The notes under the pieces: model-generated
Seen by the model: the letters and a program-made list of their open reading frames with translations, nothing else
The model's database searches: none
What the model was told of the DNA's origin: nothing
Shown: positions 25,266 to 34,144 of the stretch, piece by piece
Position numbering within the stretch: position 1 is the first letter of the stretch
Layout of the letters: each line of letters opens with the position of its first letter
Program-made: the position numbers and the translations under genes
Origin: a virus
Length of the DNA stretch: 54,265 nucleotides
IMG/VR virus record: IMGVR_UViG_3300012936_002700
Location: 1-54,265 of that record
Direction: 5' to 3' (one strand)

Positions 25266-26494
25266 ATTATAAAACCTTTCTCATCGTTTGTCAATGGTTT
25301 ATTTTGATTTATTTTGGAAACCAGGTCATCAAAAACTGTTAAAATATAATCAGTTTCTTGTTTCTTGGTTTCGTAAAAACTACATACTTTGAGTGTAGTT
25401 GTTGAGTAAATCCAAATACCATTGCCATTTAGAAATGCTCTAATATCGTTTAGCATCATTTGATTTCCTACTTTACTCATATTACAATTTAAAAAACTGC
25501 CTTTATGTGTAACATCAAATGCTTCTACTTTCTTAAGTATCTCTGCAAGTTGTTCTATAAATTTTGATACATTTGATTTAACGTTTGCACCAATTTTATG
25601 TGTTTCACAATATTCAAGTGCGGCAACAGTTGCAGTTGCTCCTACAGGATCTTGACTTCTTGAATTGCCAATACATAATGGCAATGCCCAACCTGTGTCA
25701 ATTGGTCTTGATATTTGATCAAGTATCTCTCTTGAAATACAAGTGATTGCAAACGAACTAAATCCGCCTGCAAGTGCTTTTCCAAAACACCCAATGTCGG
25801 GTTGTAAATTACGTACAACGGCATCACTAAAATTACCAAATCTATACATACCTGTAAACACTTCGTCTGCAATAATTTTGTAATCGTATTTTTCTCTGCC
25901 TTTCTTGATCTTTTCAATTAGTTCGTCGGACATTTCATCTACACCATTGAACCAACTTACAGTATCACAAAGCACTGCACAAATGTTTCCTTTGTGCTTT
26001 TCTAAAACATTATCAAAGTCATTATCATAAAAGTCCACAAACTCTACTGTAGGTAAATGACTACTCCAACCTCTATAGTCGGACATTGCCCAACCAGTAA
26101 TACTACCACTGTGAAAACTTCCTTTACGTACAAGAACTTTGTTTTTCTTTTTGTTTGAATAGTATTGAAAACAAAACTTTAGTGCATTATCTGTTGCGTC
26201 ACTGCCACTATGTGCAGGAATAAACGCCCAGTAGTTAGGAAGTAATTTTCCAAGTGTGCTTTCTAATTTTTCCCATATTACAGGTTTAGCATTCCAATCG
26301 TTACTTGGCCAAACTCTATGTGCGTGTGTTGTGTGTAATGAAATATATTCATTGTTGAAGCCAAGAACATTACAACCTTTACCAGCACTTATATCGTAAT
26401 AGTTCTTACCTTTAGACTCAACAAACCTACTGCTCATACTTGTTACAGTAGGCATTGTGTCTGTTGGATCACAAAAACTGTGCAGTAATTTCAT
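25262..26494 (-). CDS. Class III PLP-dependent aminotransferase
   Basis: 410 residues. IIADEVFTGMYRFG contains the PLP-binding Asp (about 210), CFGKALAGGFSSFA the Schiff-base Lys (K239), and HSGSDATDNALKF the phosphate-binding GS-type loop. Close relatives include glutamate-1-semialdehyde and omega aminotransferases. It lies between QueD and DpdA, with four-base overlap to QueD, so it could provide an amine-containing side chain or sugar for base modification, or serve host-like metabolism. The substrate is unresolved. Confidence 0.85.
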   Translation of the reverse strand: MKLLHSFCDPTDTMPTVTSMSSRFVESKGKNYYDISAGKGCNVLGFNNEYISLHTTHAHRVWPSNDWNAKPVIWEKLESTLGKLLPNYWAFIPAHSGSDATDNALKFCFQYYSNKKKNKVLVRKGSFHSGSITGWAMSDYRGWSSHLPTVEFVDFYDNDFDNVLEKHKGNICAVLCDTVSWFNGVDEMSDELIEKIKKGREKYDYKIIADEVFTGMYRFGNFSDAVVRNLQPDIGCFGKALAGGFSSFAITCISREILDQISRPIDTGWALPLCIGNSRSQDPVGATATVAALEYCETHKIGANVKSNVSKFIEQLAEILKKVEAFDVTHKGSFLNCNMSKVGNQMMLNDIRAFLNGNGIWIYSTTTLKVCSFYETKKQETDYILTVFDDLVSKINQNKPLTNDEKGFII

Positions 26495-27004
26495 TTAGTC
26501 CTCCGACGGATTATCGTCTCTATACTTTGACCAATCTGTAAATTTATCCCATTGTAGTAGCGGGTGAACGTTATGTACCCATACACCCGGATTAGAATGA
26601 TCAAAATCAGCATCGTCAATCTTGATACAAGCATTGTAGTTTAGTTGTTTGACGTAAGGCAGTTTTACACTAATCATACTAATAAAATTGTGTCTTTCAT
26701 TATAACCTGTTTCAAGTACCCAATCATGATACTTTACGTCATAGTCAAGTGTTACAAGATATTTCTTGTCAAGCAATCCAAACACAAGATCGTCCCAACC
26801 TTCTTTAGGAACAAAACTATGATTAGCACCTAAGTAAATATGATCTACTACGTGTTTCTTTGCTTGTACTAATACATTTTCTAATGGTTGACATCCTGTT
26901 ACAAACAATGTATGCATATCATGAGCAGGAGTTTTTTCTACTTCATATCCTGTAAAGTATATTACATCATCTGCAACAACATCATCTGCGTAGTCTCTTT
27001 TCAT
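26495..27004 (-). CDS. Hypothetical protein near DpdA
   Basis: 169 residues, acidic, not recognised. Notable blocks are DVIYFTGYEVEKTPAHDMHT, HIYLGANHSFVPKEG and IKIDDADFDHSNPG. Its start adjoins the small coiled-coil gene (shared base 27004) and its stop abuts the aminotransferase start, so it is locked between the two. It is a candidate partner in the same pathway. Confidence 0.6.
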   Translation of the reverse strand: MKRDYADDVVADDVIYFTGYEVEKTPAHDMHTLFVTGCQPLENVLVQAKKHVVDHIYLGANHSFVPKEGWDDLVFGLLDKKYLVTLDYDVKYHDWVLETGYNERHNFISMISVKLPYVKQLNYNACIKIDDADFDHSNPGVWVHNVHPLLQWDKFTDWSKYRDDNPSED

Positions 27005-27195
27005 TATCTTGCCTCTTTTAACATAGATGTTAATTGATCTTTAATTGCTAACTTTGTTTTCTTTAATTTTAGTAGTAAAGACTTGTGTGTAAAAGTACGA
27101 TCATGTTTTCTTTCTTCTTCAAGTTCTTTTACTTTCTTGTCATACCACTTATGACTTTCTTGTAGTTTTTTTACTTTTTTACTTACTTTTTCCAT
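27004..27195 (-). CDS. DUF465/YdcH-like coiled-coil small protein
   Basis: 63 residues from the ATG at 27195, behind GAGGAGG. The pattern LQESHKWYDKKVKELEEERK then LLLKLKKTKLAIKDQLTSML matches the DUF465 (YdcH) family of short helical-hairpin proteins found in proteobacteria. Their role is not firmly known. It starts one base after the DpdA stop codon and likely shares its transcript. Confidence 0.65.
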   Translation of the reverse strand: MEKVSKKVKKLQESHKWYDKKVKELEEERKHDRTFTHKSLLLKLKKTKLAIKDQLTSMLKEAR

Positions 27196-27196
27196 T

Positions 27197-28657
27197 TTAT
27201 GCCTCCTCAAATAAATTTCCGAATTGTGTTTGTGCATTAACTGTCTTTTTACCAGTTGCACCACGAGTACCAATTATACTCATCCAGAACTTATTAAATT
27301 CTTCAATCACTGCGTATGCTTCGTCTTTGTTTGAAGTTGCGAATATTGCCTCCACAACATCTCTAAAAAATAACCTGTCAAAACGTTCTTCGACAAGCAT
27401 TGCTGGAATGACTCCATTGTCGTATTGTCTATTTGCTTCTTGTACTGCATTAATATGACTCCATACATTATGACCCATCTGGATCGCATAAGAAAAACTA
27501 TCCCAAGATGTTTTTCCTTCTTTGCCAATCTTATTTAGGTCACCTGGAGCATAAATGCAAATATCTTTTGCTTGGAGTCCTTGAGTGATTGGACTATTCT
27601 TAAAACTTCCGTGTTTGCCTTCTCTTACAAATGCATCTGCAAATGGACTTGTATCAGTTGCCATTGCTTTATCATCAATGCTTGGCACCATTCTATACAC
27701 CCATTTCTTTCTATCACCTGTTTCAAGTTCACAATAAATTTGTCCGTTAGCAGTTGCTAAGAATGGACTTGCACAATCAAACGTAATTGTAAAATTAGGA
27801 TTGTGATACTTACGCACTGCTCTTTGTATATCTGTTAGTAATGTTGCCCATTCTAACTTACTTGTACCTAAGAAGTGCATAAAGTCATGTTTGTCTTTTT
27901 CAAGTAATCCATCATATCGTAATGCAACAAGTCTTTTTAGCACAAGATGAATATCACACATATTCTGACCACCCATTGACCAACCATTAAAATGTGTGTC
28001 AGGATAAACTTTAGGATCACAATAGTCCTTCATTTGCTGATACCAATCTTCAGCATCTGCATGATTTTCACCTTGTAATACATTTAAGAATTTACAACTA
28101 CCACTTCTATTATTCATAAAGTAATCGTTGTTGATGCGTGTAGCATTAACGGCATCTTGATAGTTATCAATACCTGTTGCTTTAGCACCTGCTGGACTTC
28201 TTGATACCCAAGCCGGAATATCAAGTATCATACCATAATCCATATATGCGTCCATCCAAGCAAGAACTTGTTCACGTTTCTTTTTCGCTTTAGGACAATT
28301 AGGATCTTTCCAGTCACCTTCCCAAACACCTTTACCAATTTGGAATCCGCCACTGTCACCTAACAACCAAGAAGTATTTCTATCCCTATCTCTAATCATG
28401 TCTTCTTTAGGACTATCCTTGTTAATGTCTAACTCGGCGTGTCCTGCGGAATACAAACTCCAGTTGTATCCAAATAAACTTTTAGTTGGATTCAACCAGT
28501 TCATACTTTCAACACCGTTAGTAAAGTGTTTAGGTATACGGGAGTATTCTACATATTCTTCTTTACGTTGTTTGCCTACAAATGTAGCAAAGAAGCCACT
28601 AATTGCTGGCAAGAAGATTGCGTAGTCCTTCTGTTCTTGTGTTAGGTTAGTATTCAC
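27197..28657 (-). CDS. dpdA: DpdA-like DNA 7-deazaguanine transglycosylase (TGT superfamily)
   Basis: 486 residues. GDSGGFQIG (residues 100-108) matches the TGT active-site motif with its Asp (D101). Other TGT-like blocks are LDIPAW, LNVLQG, GWSMGGQ and TFDCASP (D294 would be the nucleophile position). The C-terminal zinc motif CxCxxC of tRNA TGTs is not visible, and the N-terminal part is phage-specific, as in DpdA enzymes. DpdA exchanges guanine in DNA for preQ0 or a derivative. FolE, QueD, QueE and a QueC-like gene are all in this window, which strongly supports DNA rather than tRNA as target. Confidence 0.8.
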   Translation of the reverse strand: MNTNLTQEQKDYAIFLPAISGFFATFVGKQRKEEYVEYSRIPKHFTNGVESMNWLNPTKSLFGYNWSLYSAGHAELDINKDSPKEDMIRDRDRNTSWLLGDSGGFQIGKGVWEGDWKDPNCPKAKKKREQVLAWMDAYMDYGMILDIPAWVSRSPAGAKATGIDNYQDAVNATRINNDYFMNNRSGSCKFLNVLQGENHADAEDWYQQMKDYCDPKVYPDTHFNGWSMGGQNMCDIHLVLKRLVALRYDGLLEKDKHDFMHFLGTSKLEWATLLTDIQRAVRKYHNPNFTITFDCASPFLATANGQIYCELETGDRKKWVYRMVPSIDDKAMATDTSPFADAFVREGKHGSFKNSPITQGLQAKDICIYAPGDLNKIGKEGKTSWDSFSYAIQMGHNVWSHINAVQEANRQYDNGVIPAMLVEERFDRLFFRDVVEAIFATSNKDEAYAVIEEFNKFWMSIIGTRGATGKKTVNAQTQFGNLFEEA

Positions 28658-28855
28658 TTATATGTCCGTCCTTACAATATGTTTTCTTAAGGCTCTTACA
28701 AGTTCTTCAATTTTATCTACTACTGCTATCATATCTTTATCAGTAATATATTTTTGTTTCTCTCGCAATTTATCATATTCCTTAAGAGGTATAGTTACTG
28801 TGCTTCCTTCATTTTCAAACGATTTATCGTCATCTCTTTCATCAACACTTGTCAT
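28658..28855 (-). CDS. Hypothetical small protein
   Basis: 65 residues from the ATG at 28855; the longer in-frame start lies inside the clamp gene and is rejected. The acidic N-terminus (SVDERDDDKSFENEG) leads to helix EYDKLREKQKYITDKDMIAV and a basic tail. It ends where DpdA begins. No function can be assigned. Confidence 0.55.
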   Translation of the reverse strand: MTSVDERDDDKSFENEGSTVTIPLKEYDKLREKQKYITDKDMIAVVDKIEELVRALRKHIVRTDI

Positions 28856-28862
28856 AAAATCC

Positions 28863-29591
28863 TTATTTTGTTTGTGCTGGAAGAATATAGTTATACTCTG
28901 CCAACCCACTATCAACAGTAAGTTGCATTGCACCTTGATCGGAAATGCTCATTGTTACCTTACCATCTAAGTTTAAGATTGCTTGTACTTGTGCTACAGG
29001 CCATGCCCATGCGTGTTTCAAACCACCAGTTACATCTGCATGGAATACAAATGAACCTGCGTGTTGCGATGCATCACCAAAACTAAACACAAGATTATTA
29101 TTTTCTGTTTTAACTGTAAAAACAGTTTCTTCAGAATGTGCAAGACTTTGAAACTTCATTCTTTGAATTGCCGCCATAGTTGGCTCAACAGTTACGTCCC
29201 AAGCCGCACCTTTAAATTTAACAGTTTTAAGTTTTTCTTCAATGATTTGTTTATTCATAAAACGATAATCATTTTCAAAGTCACCTGTTTCATTTTCAAA
29301 GTGAATGTGTGTTGGAACAGTTTCACCATTACGTTCTGCTTGTTCAACACTAATTTTTGCGTTCTTCTGATATTCTGGACACTTCAAATGAAGTGATAGT
29401 TTATCTAAGTTAGGCATACCAAAAGTACCTGTAAATTCTGCTACAGGATTTTTAGTTTTCGAACTTAGGATTACGGAACGATCTTCTGCCATCGATTCGA
29501 TAGTAGTATCTGTTTCGTTTGTCACCTTTACAATGTTAAGAAATCCTAACGAATGTGTATGGGCAACGATGTCTTGTAAAATGTCTTTCAT
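28863..29591 (-). CDS. 45: Sliding clamp (gp45)
   Basis: 242 residues (T4 gp45 is 228). The pattern VILSSKTKNPVAEFTGTFGM and DKLSLHLKCPEY in the first domain, and NLDGKVTMSISDQGAMQLTV near the C-terminus, match T4-like DNA polymerase clamps. The clamp tethers gp43 to DNA and also couples late transcription to replication. A perfect sigma70 promoter lies 22-50 bases upstream and an AATAGGAGATCAACC ribosome site precedes the ATG. Polymerase is about 2 kb further upstream. Confidence 0.85.
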   Translation of the reverse strand: MKDILQDIVAHTHSLGFLNIVKVTNETDTTIESMAEDRSVILSSKTKNPVAEFTGTFGMPNLDKLSLHLKCPEYQKNAKISVEQAERNGETVPTHIHFENETGDFENDYRFMNKQIIEEKLKTVKFKGAAWDVTVEPTMAAIQRMKFQSLAHSEETVFTVKTENNNLVFSFGDASQHAGSFVFHADVTGGLKHAWAWPVAQVQAILNLDGKVTMSISDQGAMQLTVDSGLAEYNYILPAQTK

Positions 29592-29612
29592 GGTTGATCT
29601 CCTATTGTTACT

Positions 29613-29641
29613 ATTATATTTAGAAAATTACGATTTGTCAA
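29613..29641 (-). promoter_or_regulatory. Consensus sigma70 promoter for the sliding clamp
   Basis: Minus strand TTGACA (29641-29636), 17 bases, TATAAT (29618-29613). Both hexamers are perfect. The -35 lies inside the last codons of the epimerase gene. Confidence 0.85.
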
Positions 29642-30365
29642 GTGTTTTCTCTTGGCTAACAAATTCTAATGCATCAATTTGTGGCTTCCAACCAATTGAT
29701 GATAAATGACTAATGTCTGCGACATTGTCTTTACGTTCATGTTCATCGCCATTTCTTTCTTCATAATTTTCCAAACCTACTGCATTGCAGTAATCTGATA
29801 AAGGTCTTGACGTACCCGTTCCTACATCAATTACTCCTGTTAAATCACTTTCTAACAATTGAGTAACTGCTCTACACACATCAGATATATGTATAAAATC
29901 TCTTTTATGATCTACATTAATAAATGTAACTTCATTGTTTAATAATTTTGGTATAAACATATAATCTCTACCTGCGCCACCAATCACAGTTGTAAATCTC
30001 ATGCCTAAACTATCTTTTGGTGCAATACGTTCTACAACATATTTTGACATTGCATATGGATTTCTATATGGTTCTTTTGCAGTGCTTGAACTTGCATACA
30101 AAATTCTTGCCTTTGGAAATGCTTTAAATAATCTATTTGAAGCCACAACATTGTTTTCAAAATATTGTTGCGGAACTTCAAGGCTTTTTCTTACACCACT
30201 CATGGCCGCTAAATGCACCACTGCATCTACTTGGTAATTTAATTCACAATCAAGTAAGTCATTACCTGATTTAATGTCAACTGGTATCACAGTGTGCATT
30301 CCTGCCCAATACTTTTTAAGTACTGAACCTATCATGCCATCACTGCCTGTTAGTAGGATTCTCAT
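29628..30365 (-). CDS. NAD-dependent epimerase/dehydratase (extended SDR)
   Basis: 245 residues. The N-terminal GSDGMIG (7-13) matches the Rossmann GxxGxxG motif. The catalytic Ser/Tyr/Lys of SDR sugar enzymes are visible as YASSS (90-94) and YAMSK (104-108). Such enzymes interconvert nucleotide sugars (UDP-galactose, dTDP or GDP types). It overlaps the DNA glycosylase gene by four bases. A nucleotide-sugar supply role would suit the glycosyltransferase at 23532-24581. Confidence 0.8.
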   Translation of the reverse strand: MRILLTGSDGMIGSVLKKYWAGMHTVIPVDIKSGNDLLDCELNYQVDAVVHLAAMSGVRKSLEVPQQYFENNVVASNRLFKAFPKARILYASSSTAKEPYRNPYAMSKYVVERIAPKDSLGMRFTTVIGGAGRDYMFIPKLLNNEVTFINVDHKRDFIHISDVCRAVTQLLESDLTGVIDVGTGTSRPLSDYCNAVGLENYEERNGDEHERKDNVADISHLSSIGWKPQIDALEFVSQEKTLDKS

Positions 30366-30754
30366 GCCGCTACTTCCTCCTCGATGTATCTCAATAATTC
30401 TTTATCTTGTACATCGTTTGGTATGTCGTTTTTATAAAAGATTCGATAACTATCCGATCCATATTTTCCAATACCATATAGTTCTGTAGCATCTTCTCCG
30501 TCCCAATCTTCAAACTGTTCACTCATTCGATACAGTCTTTCTGCTCTTACTCTTTGCATACCAAGAGGTTTTAAAATATCCTCAAGTTGATTGCGAGTTG
30601 CGTGTAATAGACTGTTATGTGTTGGCCAACGTTTAAAGAATTCTGTAAGCACAGGTTTAGTTTGCTTTCTGTTGACTTGGTTCAAACAAATTACTCCAAC
30701 CATATGTTGCCATACGTTTTCTACTTGTTGTTGTACCATTAAGTCGTCTCTCAT
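30362..30754 (-). CDS. MBD4-like HhH-GPD DNA glycosylase
   Basis: 130 residues from the ATG at 30754, coupled by ATGA to the exonuclease. The helix-hairpin-helix ELYGIGKYGSDSYRIF (residues 91-106) and the following VQDKELLRY closely follow the C-terminal glycosylase domain of MBD4, with D117 in the position of the catalytic Asp. LNQVNRKQTKPVLTEFFK and LEDILKPLGMQRVRAERL align to the same domain. MBD4 removes T or U opposite G. In a phage it may correct deamination or act on modified or host DNA. It lacks the methyl-binding domain of the animal protein. Confidence 0.75.
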   Translation of the reverse strand: MRDDLMVQQQVENVWQHMVGVICLNQVNRKQTKPVLTEFFKRWPTHNSLLHATRNQLEDILKPLGMQRVRAERLYRMSEQFEDWDGEDATELYGIGKYGSDSYRIFYKNDIPNDVQDKELLRYIEEEVAA

Positions 30755-31293
30755 TTTGTAACTCCAAAATGTTTGAAAGTTGATTGGACACACTTTGCTT
30801 GATAATAACAATCTGCAAGTGCATTGTGTAATTCTTCTTGTACTGCTTTACGTGGATCTTGTGGCATCATACTGAACAATGTTCTACTATCTCTAATTTG
30901 CCAAAAGTTCCAAGGCACAGGCTTTCCAATATTTTTATATAAATTTTGTAGAATAGCATAATCAAACAAAGGACCTTGACACCATAATTGGTCAACACCT
31001 ACACAAAATTTATTAATTGCTTTTGTAAGTGTGTCCATATTCACTCTATCTTTATGGTCACCAAATGCTTCGTCTTGAATCTTTTGATCTTGTTTTGTCC
31101 ACCAAGCAAGTGTATTATCATCAATAGTTCTTTTGTATTTTTCAGATTGTTCTTCTATATCACAACGTAAATATAATCCGTTGTGTGGCTCTGCATCGGA
31201 ATAAGGATCAAACTTAATAGCACCAAGTGTAATAATTACACTATCTGGTTCAACACCAAGTGTTTCTAAGTCTATCATTCCATGTATAGCCAT
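30751..31293 (-). CDS. DEDDh 3'-5' exonuclease
   Basis: 180 residues. IDLETLG (D8, E10), QGPLFDYAILQ and HNALADCYYQA carry the acidic ligands and His of the DEDDh exonuclease family, with the Rv2179c-like layout also seen in T4-type DexA. It likely trims 3' ends of RNA or single-stranded DNA. It is coupled to the glycosylase by ATGA and shares base 31293 with the tiny membrane-protein gene. Confidence 0.8.
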   Translation of the reverse strand: MAIHGMIDLETLGVEPDSVIITLGAIKFDPYSDAEPHNGLYLRCDIEEQSEKYKRTIDDNTLAWWTKQDQKIQDEAFGDHKDRVNMDTLTKAINKFCVGVDQLWCQGPLFDYAILQNLYKNIGKPVPWNFWQIRDSRTLFSMMPQDPRKAVQEELHNALADCYYQAKCVQSTFKHFGVTK

Positions 31294-31421
31294 TATAAAA
31301 TCCTCATTAAAATTACAACTTGTAACATCAATACTGCAATAGGAACAATAGTTCTTATTAGTTCCATAGTATGATTATACTCATCTAATTTTCTTTCTAA
31401 TTTATTTCTTTTCTTTTTCAT
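31293..31421 (-). CDS. Tiny membrane peptide
   Basis: A 42-residue frame just downstream of the polymerase gene: basic start (MKKKRNKLERKLDEYN), then one hydrophobic span of about 20 residues (RTIVPIAVLMLQVVILMRIL). GGGGG precedes the ATG by about eight bases, and the stop shares a base with the exonuclease start. No homologous function is recognised. It could be a small membrane modulator. Confidence 0.55.
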   Translation of the reverse strand: MKKKRNKLERKLDEYNHTMELIRTIVPIAVLMLQVVILMRIL

Positions 31422-31424
31422 ATA

Positions 31425-34094
31425 TTAACCCCCAAAGTCAAATAAGTTATTAAATGTGTTTTTAGTTTTAGTGCTTTCTAAATCATAGTTAAGCACACCA
31501 ATCAAGTTGCCAAGTTTGTTGTCAATGATTGTTCCTTCCATAGCATCGCCATCGAACGGAAGTTCTTTAAACCAGTCCGGCAAATGTAATTCATCTACAG
31601 GATATGCAACACTTGTATAACCCATTGGATTTTGTTTTAGTTTACAAACAATAACTTTCATACCATCTACGATTTCTTGTGAATATTTGTCACCGTTCAT
31701 CTTTTTAAGTGTATTCCAGTTAATACTTGCTCTTACGTGTCCAGGCATATTTGCTTTACCTTGCTTTTGTTCAAGACGTTGATAATGTCCAATCTTGTTT
31801 GCACGTTTAGGCGAACCTTTTTCATGTCCAGGACGTGATTTAAATTCAGTTCTAAATTCTGTAATACGATCTAAAATAGTTTCTTCTTCTTCAAACTGTA
31901 ATACTTTAAGCAATAGTTCACTTAAAAAGTCTTGCATAAACACAGGAGTATCAGAACGTTTCAAGTCAAGACCCATTGCTTTTACTTTGCCTGGCTTACC
32001 ATCTACATCTGTACGTTCACCTTCATTATCATAAATTAGTGCGGCATACCTTTTCTTTGTAATGTACAATCCGCTTTCTGCAACAATCTCTCTACCTGCC
32101 GCAATTACATCTGATCTGCTTTTAGGACAATGAAATGCATCTATCATAAACTTAGGAAATGACTTGTTTGCTTCTGTACAAACTTGATCATACAATTTAA
32201 TTACATTGTCTTTACCCCAAGGAATATTACCTGCATCAATGTCTTGTTTAAGTACAGGATATGCACTAAAGTAACAGGAGTCTGTATCACCATATATAAT
32301 ACTTTTACCTACATGGTTGTATTCACCTGTAATAACTTTGTTTACTTCTGCGGACATATGTTTTACAATTTGTCTGCCTGTAAGTGTAGTTGATTGACCA
32401 ATACGTCCATCAAAGAATCTACAACCTGGATTAAGAATAGCACCATATAAACTATTTAGGTTAATTTTCTTAACAAGTTGCCTTTTATCCCAAAATTCTA
32501 TTTCTGCTTGGTTACCTGCATCAATGGCTTTCTTCTTCATTGCCTGCATATCTTTACGTTCACTATACCAACGTTTAAGTAGTCCTGGAATAACACCTTC
32601 ATACTCATATGTAAAAATAGTACCGTTAGCACTCATCATCCAAGGATTGTTGCTATCAAAAATTATTTTGTGTATTTGTGCACCACTCATTACATCACTT
32701 TGTCCGTTCTCCCAGTCTACAGTAATGCTTACATCTCTACGTTGTTCCATGACAGCATCATACTCCATAGTACCAAAACGACCTTCCCAAGCCGCCGCAA
32801 ATGATTTCTTTTTCAAGTTCATTTGTTCGCCTACATACTTGTTTGTAAGTTCTGGACGAAGTTGTCCTATTACAGTTTCAGGAGCCATGTTCAATGCTCT
32901 AATTACAGATGGATATAGTGAATTCAAGTCCATTGAACCAATCCATCTATGCACTCCTACCTTAGGAAAGGCCACGTAAGCACCTGCCGCCGGATCACTT
33001 CCAGGTTCACGTTTTACTCTATTAGGAACTTGCATTCCTCTGTGATGTGCTTCGTTGATAATTGCTTGTTCTGTAACTGCTACTGCACCCATAGTAGTCT
33101 GTAGCAAAACAGTATTTGCATGAGCAAGTTCGTTACTTAGGTCAATAAATCTTAGTTTTTTGTCCAGTTTGTCCAGCAGGGCAACGTCTTGTCTATTGTA
33201 TTCGATAAACGTTCTGAAGTCATTGTTATAAAGTTGATCGAGTGTACCTTCATACACAGTTTTCTTTTCACCAACTTCCATTTCTCCAATAGCGTCAAGT
33301 CTATATGTGTGTCTTTCTTCATATGTGTATTTACGATATAGTTCCAAACTATCTAAATGCACTCTGCCTATTAGGTCATAGGTTTCTTGTTGTCTTCCAA
33401 ACTTTTCATATTCTCTTTTCTTAGGAAACTGATCCCACAAACAAAAACGTCTTGTATCATCTTTACTCAATACTTTTGCAACACGATTGACTGTATATGG
33501 AATATCATAACCTTCACTGTTCCAACCAGTAATAATATCACTGTCTTGTATAAGATCAAGAAATGTTTTAAGCATATCTCTTTCATCAGCAAATAAATGT
33601 GTATTAGGAAATTCTTTGACTTGCTCTTGTGCTTCTTCCATTGTAAGTGTCTTAGGCGGAACTGCAAGTGTTACAAGACTGTCTAACCATTGCAAGTGTA
33701 CTGTGATTGCAGTAATTGGCATAAATGGATCACTTGGATCAGCAAAGCCTCTTTCAGGATCAAAGTCTGTCTCAATATCAAAGAATGCTACGTTAAGTTT
33801 AGGAGCATCATGATGTAGATAGTTTTCACTCAAACATTGGAATATAGGATTGATATCGCTTTCGAATAATTCTTTGTTTTTGTTTATTGCTTGTTCTTTA
33901 CGAAAGTCTTTTGTATTTTTACAAATAATTCTGTTTAAAGGATCACCGTGGATACTTTTATATTTCCCTCTTGGGTCTGCATAGTAAAATGTATATTTGA
34001 CTGGATATTCTGTAAAGTGTCTCTTACCATCTTTACGTTCTACAACACGAATAATATCTGCGTTGCGGTCAAAGTGTGCGTCTACGTAACTCAT
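31425..34094 (-). CDS. 43: Family B DNA polymerase (gp43)
   Basis: 889 residues (T4 gp43 is 898). The N-terminal exonuclease motifs are visible as VAFFDIETDFD, IITGWNSEGYDIPY and YNRQDVALLDKL. Polymerase motif A is SMDLNSLYPSVIRAL, motif B KKINLNSLYGAI, and motif C YGDTDSCYF. It replicates the phage genome with the gp45 clamp. The start is well supported by AGAGGAGAATAA. No intein or frameshift was seen. Confidence 0.95.
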   Translation of the reverse strand: MSYVDAHFDRNADIIRVVERKDGKRHFTEYPVKYTFYYADPRGKYKSIHGDPLNRIICKNTKDFRKEQAINKNKELFESDINPIFQCLSENYLHHDAPKLNVAFFDIETDFDPERGFADPSDPFMPITAITVHLQWLDSLVTLAVPPKTLTMEEAQEQVKEFPNTHLFADERDMLKTFLDLIQDSDIITGWNSEGYDIPYTVNRVAKVLSKDDTRRFCLWDQFPKKREYEKFGRQQETYDLIGRVHLDSLELYRKYTYEERHTYRLDAIGEMEVGEKKTVYEGTLDQLYNNDFRTFIEYNRQDVALLDKLDKKLRFIDLSNELAHANTVLLQTTMGAVAVTEQAIINEAHHRGMQVPNRVKREPGSDPAAGAYVAFPKVGVHRWIGSMDLNSLYPSVIRALNMAPETVIGQLRPELTNKYVGEQMNLKKKSFAAAWEGRFGTMEYDAVMEQRRDVSITVDWENGQSDVMSGAQIHKIIFDSNNPWMMSANGTIFTYEYEGVIPGLLKRWYSERKDMQAMKKKAIDAGNQAEIEFWDKRQLVKKINLNSLYGAILNPGCRFFDGRIGQSTTLTGRQIVKHMSAEVNKVITGEYNHVGKSIIYGDTDSCYFSAYPVLKQDIDAGNIPWGKDNVIKLYDQVCTEANKSFPKFMIDAFHCPKSRSDVIAAGREIVAESGLYITKKRYAALIYDNEGERTDVDGKPGKVKAMGLDLKRSDTPVFMQDFLSELLLKVLQFEEEETILDRITEFRTEFKSRPGHEKGSPKRANKIGHYQRLEQKQGKANMPGHVRASINWNTLKKMNGDKYSQEIVDGMKVIVCKLKQNPMGYTSVAYPVDELHLPDWFKELPFDGDAMEGTIIDNKLGNLIGVLNYDLESTKTKNTFNNLFDFGG

Positions 34095-34144
34095 TTATTC
34101 TCCTCTTTCTGTCATTTGCGGCTGACAAATACCAATTGTTTCGT

